From positions 33,276 through 97,275 of the forward strand of contig NZ_JABUNR010000019.1 in the NCBI RefSeq assembly GCF_013343715.1: 64,000 nucleotides of DNA, given 5' to 3'. Source of the stretch: Mesobacillus harenae. GTDB lineage: Bacteria; Bacillota; Bacilli; Bacillales; Cytobacillaceae. Positions 16,883 through 25,041 of the stretch are shown here, in pieces. The position numbers and the translations under genes were made by a program. How positions within the stretch are numbered: position 1 is the stretch's first letter; each line of letters opens with the position of its first letter. A model generated the notes under the pieces. That model searched no databases and was not told the DNA's origin. It saw only the letters and a list, made by a program, of their open reading frames with translations.

Positions 16883-18379
16883 ATGAGCAACAAAGAGACT
16901 AAAACAGACGTTATCTTAATTGGTGCCGGAGTCATGAGCGCGACTTTGGGATCATTACTTAAAGAATTAGCTCCGGACTGTGAAATTACAGTGTTTGAGA
17001 AACTCGAAAATGCAGGTGAGGAAAGCTCTAACGAATGGAATAACGCTGGAACAGGGCATGCGGCATTGTGTGAGCTTAACTACACAGAAGAAAAACCAGA
17101 CGGATCTATAGATATTAGTAAGGCTATTAAAATTAATGAACAGTTTCAGCTTTCAATGCAATTTTGGTCTTATCTTGTAAACAGTAACCTCATACGCAAT
17201 CCACAGGATTTTATCATGCCGTTGCCACATATGAGTATGGTACAGGGTGAAGAGAATGTAACGTATTTAAAGAAGCGTTTTGAAGCGATGTCAAAAAATC
17301 CTTTGTTTCAAGGGATGCAATTTTCAGACGACCCTGAGAAACTGATCGATTGGATTCCGCTTATTATACAAGATCGTCCATCAAACGAACCGATAGCAGC
17401 AACAAAAATCGATTCTGGTACAGATGTTAACTTTGGTGCACTAACCCGTATACTGTTTGATCACTTAAAGAGTAAAAATGTAGATATCAAATACAAACAC
17501 TGCGTTGATAACATTAAACGCACTAGCGACGGCTCGTGGGAATTAAAAGTAAGAAATGAAAGCGGTGACGTCGAACGCCATACTGCAAAATTCATCTTTA
17601 TCGGAGGCGGGGGAGGAAGTTTGCATTTACTGCAAAAATCCGGAATTCCCGAAGGAAAGCATATTGGAGGCTTCCCAGTAAGCGGATTATTTATGGTTTG
17701 TAATAATCCGGATGTTGTAGCGCAGCACCATGCAAAAGTATATGGAAAAGCTAAGGTTGGAGCTCCTCCAATGTCTGTTCCGCATCTTGATACAAGGTTT
17801 ATCGACAATAAAAAGTCGTTATTATTTGGGCCGTTTGCAGGCTTCTCACCCAAATTTTTAAAGACAGGTTCAATGTTTGATCTTGTAACTTCGGTTAAAC
17901 CGAATAATCTCGTAACTATGTTGTCAGCTGGTGCAAAAAACATGCCATTGACAAAATACCTGATCGAACAAGTTATGTTATCGAAAGAAAAACGCATGGA
18001 AGAGTTACGAGAGTTTATCCCGAACGCTAAAAGTGAGGATTGGGATTTAGTAGAAGCAGGCCAACGTGTTCAAGTTATCAAAGATACAGACGCTGGCAAG
18101 GGTACACTGCAATTTGGTACAGAAGTTATATGCGCCTCTGATGGCTCAATTGCAGCCTTACTAGGTGCTTCTCCAGGTGCCTCAACTGCTGTTCACGTCA
18201 TGCTCGAAGTAATTAATAAATGTTTCCCGCAGCATATGAAAGAGTGGGAACCGAAGATAAAAGAAATGATTCCTTCTTATGGCAAGTCTCTAATGGAAAA
18301 TCCAAAATTACTGCGCGAAGTTCACACTTCAACAGCTGAAACGCTTGGTCTAAGCAAAAAAGAGCGCGTTTATAATTAA
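16883..18379 (+). CDS. mqo: Malate:quinone oxidoreductase
   Basis: A peripheral-membrane FAD enzyme that oxidises malate to oxaloacetate and passes electrons to quinone, bypassing NAD-dependent malate dehydrogenase in the TCA cycle. I chose ATG 16883 after AGGGTGG; the GTG at 16874 overlaps that site. The 498-residue length is normal. The N-terminal FAD motif is VILIGAGVMSATLG, followed by EWNNAGTGHAALCELNY, the Mqo signature; GASPGASTAVHVMLEV lies near the C-terminus. It stands alone with a terminator at 18692. Confidence 0.97.
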   Translation: MSNKETKTDVILIGAGVMSATLGSLLKELAPDCEITVFEKLENAGEESSNEWNNAGTGHAALCELNYTEEKPDGSIDISKAIKINEQFQLSMQFWSYLVNSNLIRNPQDFIMPLPHMSMVQGEENVTYLKKRFEAMSKNPLFQGMQFSDDPEKLIDWIPLIIQDRPSNEPIAATKIDSGTDVNFGALTRILFDHLKSKNVDIKYKHCVDNIKRTSDGSWELKVRNESGDVERHTAKFIFIGGGGGSLHLLQKSGIPEGKHIGGFPVSGLFMVCNNPDVVAQHHAKVYGKAKVGAPPMSVPHLDTRFIDNKKSLLFGPFAGFSPKFLKTGSMFDLVTSVKPNNLVTMLSAGAKNMPLTKYLIEQVMLSKEKRMEELREFIPNAKSEDWDLVEAGQRVQVIKDTDAGKGTLQFGTEVICASDGSIAALLGASPGASTAVHVMLEVINKCFPQHMKEWEPKIKEMIPSYGKSLMENPKLLREVHTSTAETLGLSKKERVYN

Positions 18380-18691
18380 TTATCGGATATAGATGCGAGA
18401 AGATATATAAAGTCGAACAACTTAATCTCGACAGAGCTGTTTCACGTATATAGCTCTCGAAAGGACACAGTGCTTGGTAACGACGTTGCTGCAAGAATGC
18501 GTGTGTTTGTCGAGCGGAGCTTCTCGGGCTGTTCCACGGGCATTCTCCGCTGTTCTGCAGCATTCGTGCTGATGAAGGTCTCGATTAGCTTATCCCTAGG
18601 CAGAAGGCATTTTTCGATGAGTCTAGCGATTTTATCTCCTGTTTATTTATAAAAATTAACAATCAATTTAATTAGCGAAAAATAACACTTG

Positions 18692-18725
18692 AACCTTTGA
18701 TCCTCATAGATCGAAGGTTTCTTTT
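18692..18725 (+). terminator. Terminator downstream of mqo
   Basis: Stem AACCTTTGATC / GATCGAAGGTT (one mismatch), loop CTCATA, then TCTTTT. Confidence 0.75.
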
Positions 18726-18914
18726 ATGGTTCACAGTTGTAGCTAGGAGAACGACTGGAACAATCTTATTGCTAGTCGAATCGGGTAGGAAAGGAGTCTG
18801 AATCTAGCTTAATCGATAGGAGCCTGAATCTAAAAAAGAGGACTTATGTTGTAGTGTGAGGAGCAACTAGGTTTATAGCTGCACTTGCCTGGGCGCATAC
18901 CTAGCTTTAGAAAA

Positions 18915-18957
18915 CAAAAAAAGCCGCTATACTACCGGTAAGATAGCATAACGACTT
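18915..18957 (-). terminator. Terminator of ahpCF
   Basis: On the minus strand, AGTCGTTATGCTAT pairs imperfectly with ATAGCGGCTT around a TACCGGTA-containing loop, followed by a long T-run (the A-run at 18915-18922 on the plus strand). Confidence 0.75.
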
Positions 18958-19006
18958 TATTAAGAGTTAAGTATGGCTAATAACGGCCATACTCATTGTC
19001 CAATCA

Positions 19007-20536
19007 TTAGTTCCGGATAAGATAATCGAACGCACCTAATGCTGCAGTTGCTCCTGATCCCATAGAAATAATGATTTGATTATATGAGCTATCTGTACAG
19101 TCTCCTGCAGCAAATACTCCAGGAAGGGTTGATGAACCCTGCTTATCGACAATGATTTCACCAATGCGATTACGTTCAACCGTACCGTCTAACCAATCGG
19201 TATTTGGTACAAGACCGATTTGAACAAATACACCCTGTAACTCTACATGACCTTCTTCTTGTGTATCACGATCAATGTAGCTAATCCCATTAACACTGTC
19301 TGTACCGGTAATTTCCTTTGTTTGAACGTTCTTCAAGACCGTTACATTAGGCAGGCTGTATAGGCGCTTTTGCAGAACCTCATCAGCCTTTAATTCTGGC
19401 ATGAATTCAAGAACAGTGACATGCTTAACAATCCCTGCAAGGTCAATCGCTGCCTCAATACCAGAATTACCGCCGCCAATAACCGCTACGTCTTTTCCTT
19501 CAAATAATGGACCGTCACAGTGTGGGCAATAGGCTACACCTTTATTTTTAAACTCTTGTTCACCAGGAACATTAACATTACGCCAACGAGCTCCTGTTGA
19601 AATAATAACGGTTTTACTCTTTAGAACAGCTCCGTTTTCAAGCTCAAGCTCGAAAAGGTCATTCTTTTGTAAGCCTTTAGCACGCTGTAAATTCATGACA
19701 TCAATGTCATATTCTTTTACATGCTCTTCAAGAGCAGCTGCGAGCTTAGGTCCTTCTGTATTTTTCACACTTACAAAGTTTTCAATGCTCAGCGTGTCTA
19801 AAACCTGACCGCCAAAGCGTTCAGCAACAATTCCTGTACGAATGCCTTTACGGGCAGCATAAATTGCTGCACTGGCACCGGCTGGACCACCGCCAACTAC
19901 AAGTACGTCGTATGGATCCTTGTTTGCAAACTCTTCTGCGCTTGGGCCTTTACCCAATTTAGCTAGGATTTCTTCCATAGACACACGGCCGCCATTAAAG
20001 AATTCACCATTTAGGAAAACGGCTGGCACGGACCTTACATCCTTGCTTTCCACTTCGTCTTTAAACGCTGCGCCGTCGATCATTGTATGCGTGATGCCAG
20101 GGTTAAGTACACTCATGATGTTTAATGCTTGTACGACGTCTGGGCAGTTGTGACAGCTAAGGCTTACGTATGTTTCAAAGTGATATTCACCATTAATGTT
20201 TTTAATTTGATCGATAACGCTTTGATCAATCTTTGGAGCTCGTCCACTAACTTGAAGAAGAGCTAACACCAATGAAGTGAATTCGTGGCCTAGAGGGATA
20301 CCAGCAAAAGTGACTCCAGTATCTTCCCCGACACGATTCACACTAAAGCTCGGTGTTCTTGTTAACTCCGTTTTTTCTAAACTAATCTTAGATGACATGG
20401 AGGCTAGCTCTTCAACAAGAGCCAGCATTTCCTTAGATATATCGTCAGAACCAGCACTTACTTTAAGCAGAATATCGCCTTCTAGAAGCTGGAGGTACTG
20501 GTTTAATTGTGACTTAATCTCTGCATCAAGTGCCAT
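19007..20536 (-). CDS. ahpF: Alkyl hydroperoxide reductase subunit F
   Basis: A 509-residue flavoprotein that uses NADH to reduce AhpC. The N-terminal tandem thioredoxin-fold domain carries the redox pair in CHNCPDVV (about residues 128-135). The thioredoxin-reductase-like part has the FAD motif VVGGGPAGASAA, the active-site CPHCDG (Cys337 and Cys340), the NAD motif VIGGGNSGIEAA, and the C-terminal FAD segment GVFAAGDCTD. ATG 20536 follows AGGAGAG. It is the second gene of ahpCF, 15 bases after ahpC. Confidence 0.97.
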   Translation of the reverse strand: MALDAEIKSQLNQYLQLLEGDILLKVSAGSDDISKEMLALVEELASMSSKISLEKTELTRTPSFSVNRVGEDTGVTFAGIPLGHEFTSLVLALLQVSGRAPKIDQSVIDQIKNINGEYHFETYVSLSCHNCPDVVQALNIMSVLNPGITHTMIDGAAFKDEVESKDVRSVPAVFLNGEFFNGGRVSMEEILAKLGKGPSAEEFANKDPYDVLVVGGGPAGASAAIYAARKGIRTGIVAERFGGQVLDTLSIENFVSVKNTEGPKLAAALEEHVKEYDIDVMNLQRAKGLQKNDLFELELENGAVLKSKTVIISTGARWRNVNVPGEQEFKNKGVAYCPHCDGPLFEGKDVAVIGGGNSGIEAAIDLAGIVKHVTVLEFMPELKADEVLQKRLYSLPNVTVLKNVQTKEITGTDSVNGISYIDRDTQEEGHVELQGVFVQIGLVPNTDWLDGTVERNRIGEIIVDKQGSSTLPGVFAAGDCTDSSYNQIIISMGSGATAALGAFDYLIRN

Positions 20537-20551
20537 TTATAATCGCTCTCC

Positions 20552-21115
20552 TTAAATCTTTCCTACTAAATCAAGACTTGGCTTTAGTGTTTCAGAGCCT
20601 TCTTCCCATTTAGCCGGGCAAACTTCACCTGGGTTATTGCGTACATATTGAGCTGCCTTAATTTTGTTAACAAGAGTGCTTGCATCACGGCCAATGCCGC
20701 CAGCATTGATTTCAACAGTTTGGATGATACCATCTGGATCGATGATAAATGTGCCGCGGTCAGCAAGACCTTCTTCTTCGTTTAGGACATCGAAGTTACG
20801 GGAAATCTTTTGAGAAGGGTCGCCAATCATAACATATTCAATTTTACCAATAGCTTGTGAATGATCATGCCAAGCTTTATGTGTAAAATGTGTATCTGTT
20901 GAAACGGAATATACTTCAACTCCAAGATCTTTCAATGTTGAATATTGGTTTTGTAAGTCCTCTAGTTCAGTAGGGCATACAAATGTAAAGTCTGCTGGGT
21001 AAAAGCAAACAACGCTCCATTTACCTTTAAAGTTTTCTTCAGATACATCGATAAAATCACCGTTAAAGTAAGCTTTTGCTGCGAATGGTTGTACTTCTTT
21101 TCCAATCAAAGACAT
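20552..21115 (-). CDS. ahpC: Alkyl hydroperoxide reductase subunit C (peroxiredoxin)
   Basis: A typical 2-Cys peroxiredoxin of 187 residues that reduces hydrogen peroxide, organic peroxides and peroxynitrite. The peroxidatic Cys47 lies in FTFVCPTELED and the resolving Cys166 in GEVCPAKW, both intact. It is the first gene of ahpCF with its own promoter and PerR-like boxes. The gene is highly conserved and the start is unambiguous. Confidence 0.98.
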   Translation of the reverse strand: MSLIGKEVQPFAAKAYFNGDFIDVSEENFKGKWSVVCFYPADFTFVCPTELEDLQNQYSTLKDLGVEVYSVSTDTHFTHKAWHDHSQAIGKIEYVMIGDPSQKISRNFDVLNEEEGLADRGTFIIDPDGIIQTVEINAGGIGRDASTLVNKIKAAQYVRNNPGEVCPAKWEEGSETLKPSLDLVGKI

Positions 21116-21181
21116 AATATATTCCTCCTAAGTATGGTTTAAGAATTAAATATAGATAGCATAAAGTGAAAAATAAGTTAT

Positions 21182-21237
21182 CTATAATAATTCTAATTCG
21201 ATATTAATTATTATATAGAAGTTGAATTTTTTGTCAA
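21182..21237 (-). promoter_or_regulatory. ahpC promoter with two PerR-like boxes
   Basis: Minus strand: -35 TTGACA (21232-21237), 16-bp spacer, -10 TATAAT (21210-21215). PerR consensus is TTATAATNATTATAA. Box A (21202-21216), ATATAATAATTAATA, overlaps the -10 with three mismatches. Box B (21182-21196), TTAGAATTATTATAG, lies just downstream with two mismatches. This placement is the usual one for peroxide-inducible repression. Confidence 0.65.
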
Positions 21238-21295
21238 GAAAAACAACTTTCATGTCTGTTTTTAAAATCTTTGATGCTATTGCCTCGAAAAAAGG

Positions 21296-22144
21296 CTAAG
21301 AGGGTGCAATAGGATAAAAGGTTCGAATACTTTTCCCATCAGGGCTCTTGAATAACTCAAGTTTTAAATTCACATTATTAATTACAGCAGTATCAGAAGC
21401 AATCTCATCAAGAGCAGCCCGGACTGTACCCAATGCCAATAGCCCCTCGGCACTAACTCCTACAAAAAAAGCACATTTTTTCTTCGAAATATCAATAAAG
21501 CGATTTTTCTCATAATCAAAAGCTTTAAGGCGATAACCTAATGTAACAACATGCGGTTCAGCAGACCTTGGTTCACTGAAATTGGTACATAACATTTTAA
21601 TTTGATCTTTATTATGTTTGTTTTGGTCTAAATTGTCTTCAAGCCAATATTTATACCAATAATGGTGGCCTACAAGTCTTTTTCTTTTTTGTTCCCCCAG
21701 GAAAACATGTTCGAATCCTGATAAATCCCTTCCGCTTTCACAGTTGAATTGCCGAAACCATAAATCATATAAGTACGTATACCATTGGAATTCGTTCAAT
21801 TCCTTATTGGAATTCTTCTCAATAAAGGTTTTTGCCATTTTGACGGGCAAAGAATGTATGGCCATCTTTAAAAACTCTTCAATTTCTTTGCATTCACTTG
21901 GTTTATTATTTTCTTTATCCTTCTGATTTAATGCATAGTTATTAAAAAGCTTTTCAAGCAGTTGATAGCTGAGTCTTTTTCGATCAGGTATGTACACCTC
22001 CTTGAGAATTTGATGATCAGGACTGCAGTTGTCGATATCAACTACAACATATCCGTCTGATATGTTCTTTTTATCAGCAGGTGAAATTGGTTGAATCCCA
22101 CTCCCATCCATATCAGCATCCCATATTGCTTGATAAATATCCAC
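21296..22144 (-). CDS. XendoU/EndoU-like endoribonuclease family protein
   Basis: A 282-residue protein without signal peptide or membrane helix. Its layout resembles eukaryote-type XendoU (poly-U-preferring, metal-dependent endoribonuclease): an N-terminal segment like the LWxADxN start of that domain (IYQAIWDADMDGSG), then GFEHVFLGE with His146, HHYWYKYWLED with His161, and SKKKCAFFVG with Lys221, ending RTFYPI. The two histidines and the lysine match the family's catalytic triad in order and spacing (15 residues between histidines). GTG 22144 follows GGAGGGG. It stands alone, back to ahpC. Substrate and role are unknown; a non-catalytic relative is possible. Confidence 0.7.
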   Translation of the reverse strand: MDIYQAIWDADMDGSGIQPISPADKKNISDGYVVVDIDNCSPDHQILKEVYIPDRKRLSYQLLEKLFNNYALNQKDKENNKPSECKEIEEFLKMAIHSLPVKMAKTFIEKNSNKELNEFQWYTYLYDLWFRQFNCESGRDLSGFEHVFLGEQKRKRLVGHHYWYKYWLEDNLDQNKHNKDQIKMLCTNFSEPRSAEPHVVTLGYRLKAFDYEKNRFIDISKKKCAFFVGVSAEGLLALGTVRAALDEIASDTAVINNVNLKLELFKSPDGKSIRTFYPIAPS

Positions 22145-22678
22145 ATCAAGCCCCTCCTTTAAAGGGTAAGAAAGAAAAATAATCTTAAAAATATTCCTAT
22201 ATAGTTTGAGCTAGTTTATTTTCTGCATACAACTAATATTTTTTGTATTGTTTTACAGGCTAATTTAAATTTTTATCTTCAATACGATTATAGTAAAAGT
22301 ACTTGAGTTTATTTGGGTTAAATAGTGTCTACTTTGTTAAAAGTTATCTAGAAGACTGTTTAATGGGCATTAAAAATTTGCGGATAAGCATCCTAATGCT
22401 GATGAGAATTAAGGGCTTTAATGGTAAGTGAAGTGGCCTGGGATTTCATTTAATATACGGAAGGGGATGTTTCAATGAGTCCAATTAGTTTGGACTTTAG
22501 GATGAGCTAAGTGGAGGACTATAAGTTCTGGCCAATTATTGTGATAAAGGAATGGAAGGAAGTTAGCGGTGTAAATATAATGTTTGTATTATATTCAAGA
22601 AATAACACTTAATGTGCTGTTTATGACATTGAAGCCATTCCATCTGAGATACTATTTCAAATTAAAGGTTAATTAGAG
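22145..22678. other. Non-coding gap upstream of the EndoU-like gene
   Basis: About 530 bases without a plausible gene on either strand. It contains only scattered short frames and no clear repeat. It separates two minus-strand genes (the EndoU-like gene and mscS). Confidence 0.5.
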
Positions 22679-22757
22679 AAACGCTTGGCTCTCACTAAAT
22701 TGAAGCCTTTGTTAAATTGCACCTAGCAAAAAGGTTCAATTCAATACACCAAGCGTT
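22679..22757 (-). repeat. Nested imperfect inverted repeat after mscS
   Basis: Outer arms AACGCTTGG (22679-22687) and CCAAGCGTT (22749-22757) enclose inner arms TTGAAGCCTTT and AAAGGTTCAA. This gives a roughly 79-base two-storey hairpin just downstream of the minus-strand mscS gene. It may act as a terminator, but the loop is large. Confidence 0.55.
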
Positions 22758-22769
22758 TTTAAAAGTTAT

Positions 22770-23864
22770 TTAACTTCCTCTCTCAATGGCAACCTTGGCA
22801 CTATTCTCTGATTTTGTGTCAAGATATAATGTCCTGCTCGGGAATGCAACAGAAACGCCTTCAGTTTCGAGAATCTCCATGATCTTAAAGTTAATTTCTT
22901 CTTTTATTTTTAAGTAATCTCCCCAGACTGTTGTGTTAGTGAAGAAATATAAAAAGATATCGAGACTGCTATTGTTATACTGGTCAAAGGTCACGAATAT
23001 CGTGTCTTTATGAATACTGGCATGGTTTTTCAATAAAGATTCAATCTGTTTGACAGTGTTCTCTAACTTATCTTTCGATGTATTGTAATTGACCCCTAAG
23101 CGAAACGTAATTTGCCTCTTCCCCATTTTACTCCAATTTGTAATAGATTCGTTGGCTAAAGTTGCGTTTGGCACGGTTACAACTGCTTGGGCGAAAGTCC
23201 GAACCCTGGTGCTTCGAAAGCTTATATCCTCAACTGTCCCCTCTACACTGGGAGTCATGATCCAATCTCCAAGTGAAAATGGTTTTTCAGTAATAATAAT
23301 AACTCCGCCAAATAAGTTTCCTATTGCGTCCTTTGCTGCTAATGCAAAGGCCAATCCACCAAGGCCAAGACCAGCTACAAAACCGTTAACATCATATTCA
23401 AATTCCTGGGCAATGATACTTAGGCTAATTGCAATAATAATAAATCGGATTGCCTTAGAAAAGAAAGGAATTAGAATTTGGTCAACCTCGAAGTGAAACC
23501 GTTCATTTATCTTCATAAATAATAGTGAAGATCCTGAAGACAAGTTGTATAAACCCCAGCTAATAACAACGATGACTGAAGCTCTAATCAATTTTAGGAA
23601 GAGTGGGTTTGTTTGCTCAATAAAAGGAAAATATCCTGCCGCAACATATATTCCTATAATTATGAACAAAAGCCGGATAGGCTGCTCAAATGATAGGCAG
23701 ACACTTGAAAAAAATTCAGTGGGTGTTTTTTTGCTCATTTTTAGGATGAGGTGAAAAACATATTTGGTAAATAATTTCCTAAATAAAAGAAATAAGACAA
23801 ATATCCCAATGGAGATGCCTAAATCTCTGAGAGTTTCATAGGAAGAAATATATTCCCAAGACAT
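22770..23864 (-). CDS. MscS-family mechanosensitive channel
   Basis: A 364-residue small-conductance mechanosensitive channel that releases solutes on hypo-osmotic shock. Three or four membrane helices occupy about residues 15-165. The pore-lining TM3 and start of the beta domain are in GLGLGGLAFALAAKDAIGN and the conserved FxLGDWI follows (PFSLGDWI). The C-terminal alpha-beta vestibule includes TFAQAVVTVPNATLANESI. It is a single gene. In a salt-adapted host with ectoine and betaine systems it would protect against dilution stress. Confidence 0.93.
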   Translation of the reverse strand: MSWEYISSYETLRDLGISIGIFVLFLLFRKLFTKYVFHLILKMSKKTPTEFFSSVCLSFEQPIRLLFIIIGIYVAAGYFPFIEQTNPLFLKLIRASVIVVISWGLYNLSSGSSLLFMKINERFHFEVDQILIPFFSKAIRFIIIAISLSIIAQEFEYDVNGFVAGLGLGGLAFALAAKDAIGNLFGGVIIITEKPFSLGDWIMTPSVEGTVEDISFRSTRVRTFAQAVVTVPNATLANESITNWSKMGKRQITFRLGVNYNTSKDKLENTVKQIESLLKNHASIHKDTIFVTFDQYNNSSLDIFLYFFTNTTVWGDYLKIKEEINFKIMEILETEGVSVAFPSRTLYLDTKSENSAKVAIERGS

Positions 23865-24068
23865 TAGTGTTCTCCTTTCTTAACTTACTATCGTTTCATA
23901 ATAACATACTATAAAACGAAAATTGACTCTAAGTTTAATGCAAACTAGCCTCTTAAAAACTTTGAACACACTGCTTTACAGTTCTTATAGTAATACATAT
24001 TAGACAAGGTGCTAAGTGATAACTATTTTAACTCTAAATTTGAGTAAGGCGGCTTATACCCTAAAAAA

Positions 24069-24100
24069 AACAACCACATGAGAATGGCTGTTTGTTAATT
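24069..24100 (-). terminator. Probable terminator of the TetR gene
   Basis: On the minus strand AACAGCCAT and ATGTGGTTGTT pair imperfectly and run into eight T residues (the A-run at 24063-24071). Confidence 0.5.
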
Positions 24101-24111
24101 CATAAATGAGA

Positions 24112-24945
24112 TTAAAACTTATAAAAGCTGCGAAGTAAATAGGAAACCCATTTACAATGGGAATGATTTCGGATATTTTCTAATAATCCTTTTACAATCA
24201 CTGGGGCAAAAGTAGGTTTAAGTACTTGTTCCTTTAATAAAATTAACGATTCTTTCTCAATAGAATCGTTTATTTCTTCTATTTTCTGTTCCATGATTTC
24301 AAGCAGCTGCTCCTTTGTTACTTCGTCATTGATCGGCTGTTTATAAATCTGGATAAGTTCTTTTGAAATAAAAGGGATGGTTGTTTGTTTTGCTAATAAA
24401 TTAGTTTTTTCAACAAGTGATTGAGACAGCAAGTCCAAATCTAAGGGTACGTTATGGAATAAAAATAACTCTGAATAGGTACTCATAAACGCTTTAATAC
24501 AATAAATTAAGTCGTATTTTGTATCGCTAACCTGTTCGCCATATAACCGTTCAATCATTAGTAGGATACTTTTCTGCATTAATCTGTCATAGTAATGCAT
24601 TTTAAAAATAAATTCCTTATTGAATGATTGTGTTTGCTCTTTGACGAAAAGCTTGGCGAAATCAGAATGCTTATGAAAAGAACTGAACGTCGTAAAATAA
24701 AATTCATACAAAAGCTCTTCCTCATTATTTGTACTAGTGACTATATAGTCAATATCTGATGTGATCTGCATCATAAAATGATCGATCAGCGCCAAAATTA
24801 ATTCGTCTTTTGACTTGAAGGATAAGTAAAAAGCACCTTTAGAAATACCGGAATGCTCAGTTATTTGTTGTACGGATGTAGCTTCAAAACCTTGCTTTGC
24901 AAAGAGTTCTAACGCCTTTTCCATAATTAATTGTTTTTTAATCAT
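24112..24945 (-). CDS. TetR/AcrR-family regulator
   Basis: A transcriptional repressor with a canonical N-terminal TetR helix-turn-helix: ALELFAKQGFEATSVQQI then SGISKGAFYLSFKSKDEL (residues 11-50). At 277 residues it is longer than the usual 190-220, with an extended helical ligand-binding and dimerisation part. It is divergent from the RND pump gene, with 97 bp between the start codons. An inverted repeat lies between the pump's -35 and -10, so it very likely represses the pump. The inducer is unknown. Confidence 0.92.
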   Translation of the reverse strand: MIKKQLIMEKALELFAKQGFEATSVQQITEHSGISKGAFYLSFKSKDELILALIDHFMMQITSDIDYIVTSTNNEEELLYEFYFTTFSSFHKHSDFAKLFVKEQTQSFNKEFIFKMHYYDRLMQKSILLMIERLYGEQVSDTKYDLIYCIKAFMSTYSELFLFHNVPLDLDLLSQSLVEKTNLLAKQTTIPFISKELIQIYKQPINDEVTKEQLLEIMEQKIEEINDSIEKESLILLKEQVLKPTFAPVIVKGLLENIRNHSHCKWVSYLLRSFYKF

Positions 24946-24970
24946 ATTTTATCACTCCTAGGTCATATCA

Positions 24971-24999
24971 TTGACAAATGACCGGTTAGTCATTACTAT
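24971..24999 (+). promoter_or_regulatory. RND pump promoter with embedded operator
   Basis: TTGACA (24971-24976), a 17-bp spacer and TACTAT (24994-24999) form a near-consensus promoter. The spacer contains the inverted arms AATGAC (24977-24982) and GTCATT (24989-24994) with six bases between them. A repressor bound there would block RNA polymerase directly. The divergent TetR gene is the natural candidate. Confidence 0.75.
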
Positions 25000-25041
25000 A
25001 AGTAATTGAGTTTGATAAGTCAATCAAGGGCAGGTGTGCAT

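Larger units (their letters stand above)
18380..19006. other. Gap between mqo and ahpF
   Basis: The gap holds a GC-richer patch (about 18470-18610) resembling repetitive intergenic DNA, the mqo terminator at 18692 and the ahpF terminator at 18915. Short frames across the patch on both strands have no ribosome site or recognisable family. Confidence 0.5.

Noticed and set aside
18470..18652. Short plus-strand frame after mqo
   Set aside because: Low-quality composition over a repeat-like patch; the opposite strand is equally open; no family recognised.
25006..25041. TTG 25006 as start of the RND pump
   Set aside because: It precedes the AAGGGCAGG ribosome site and adds residues not seen in SwrC-type proteins; GTG 25042 was preferred.
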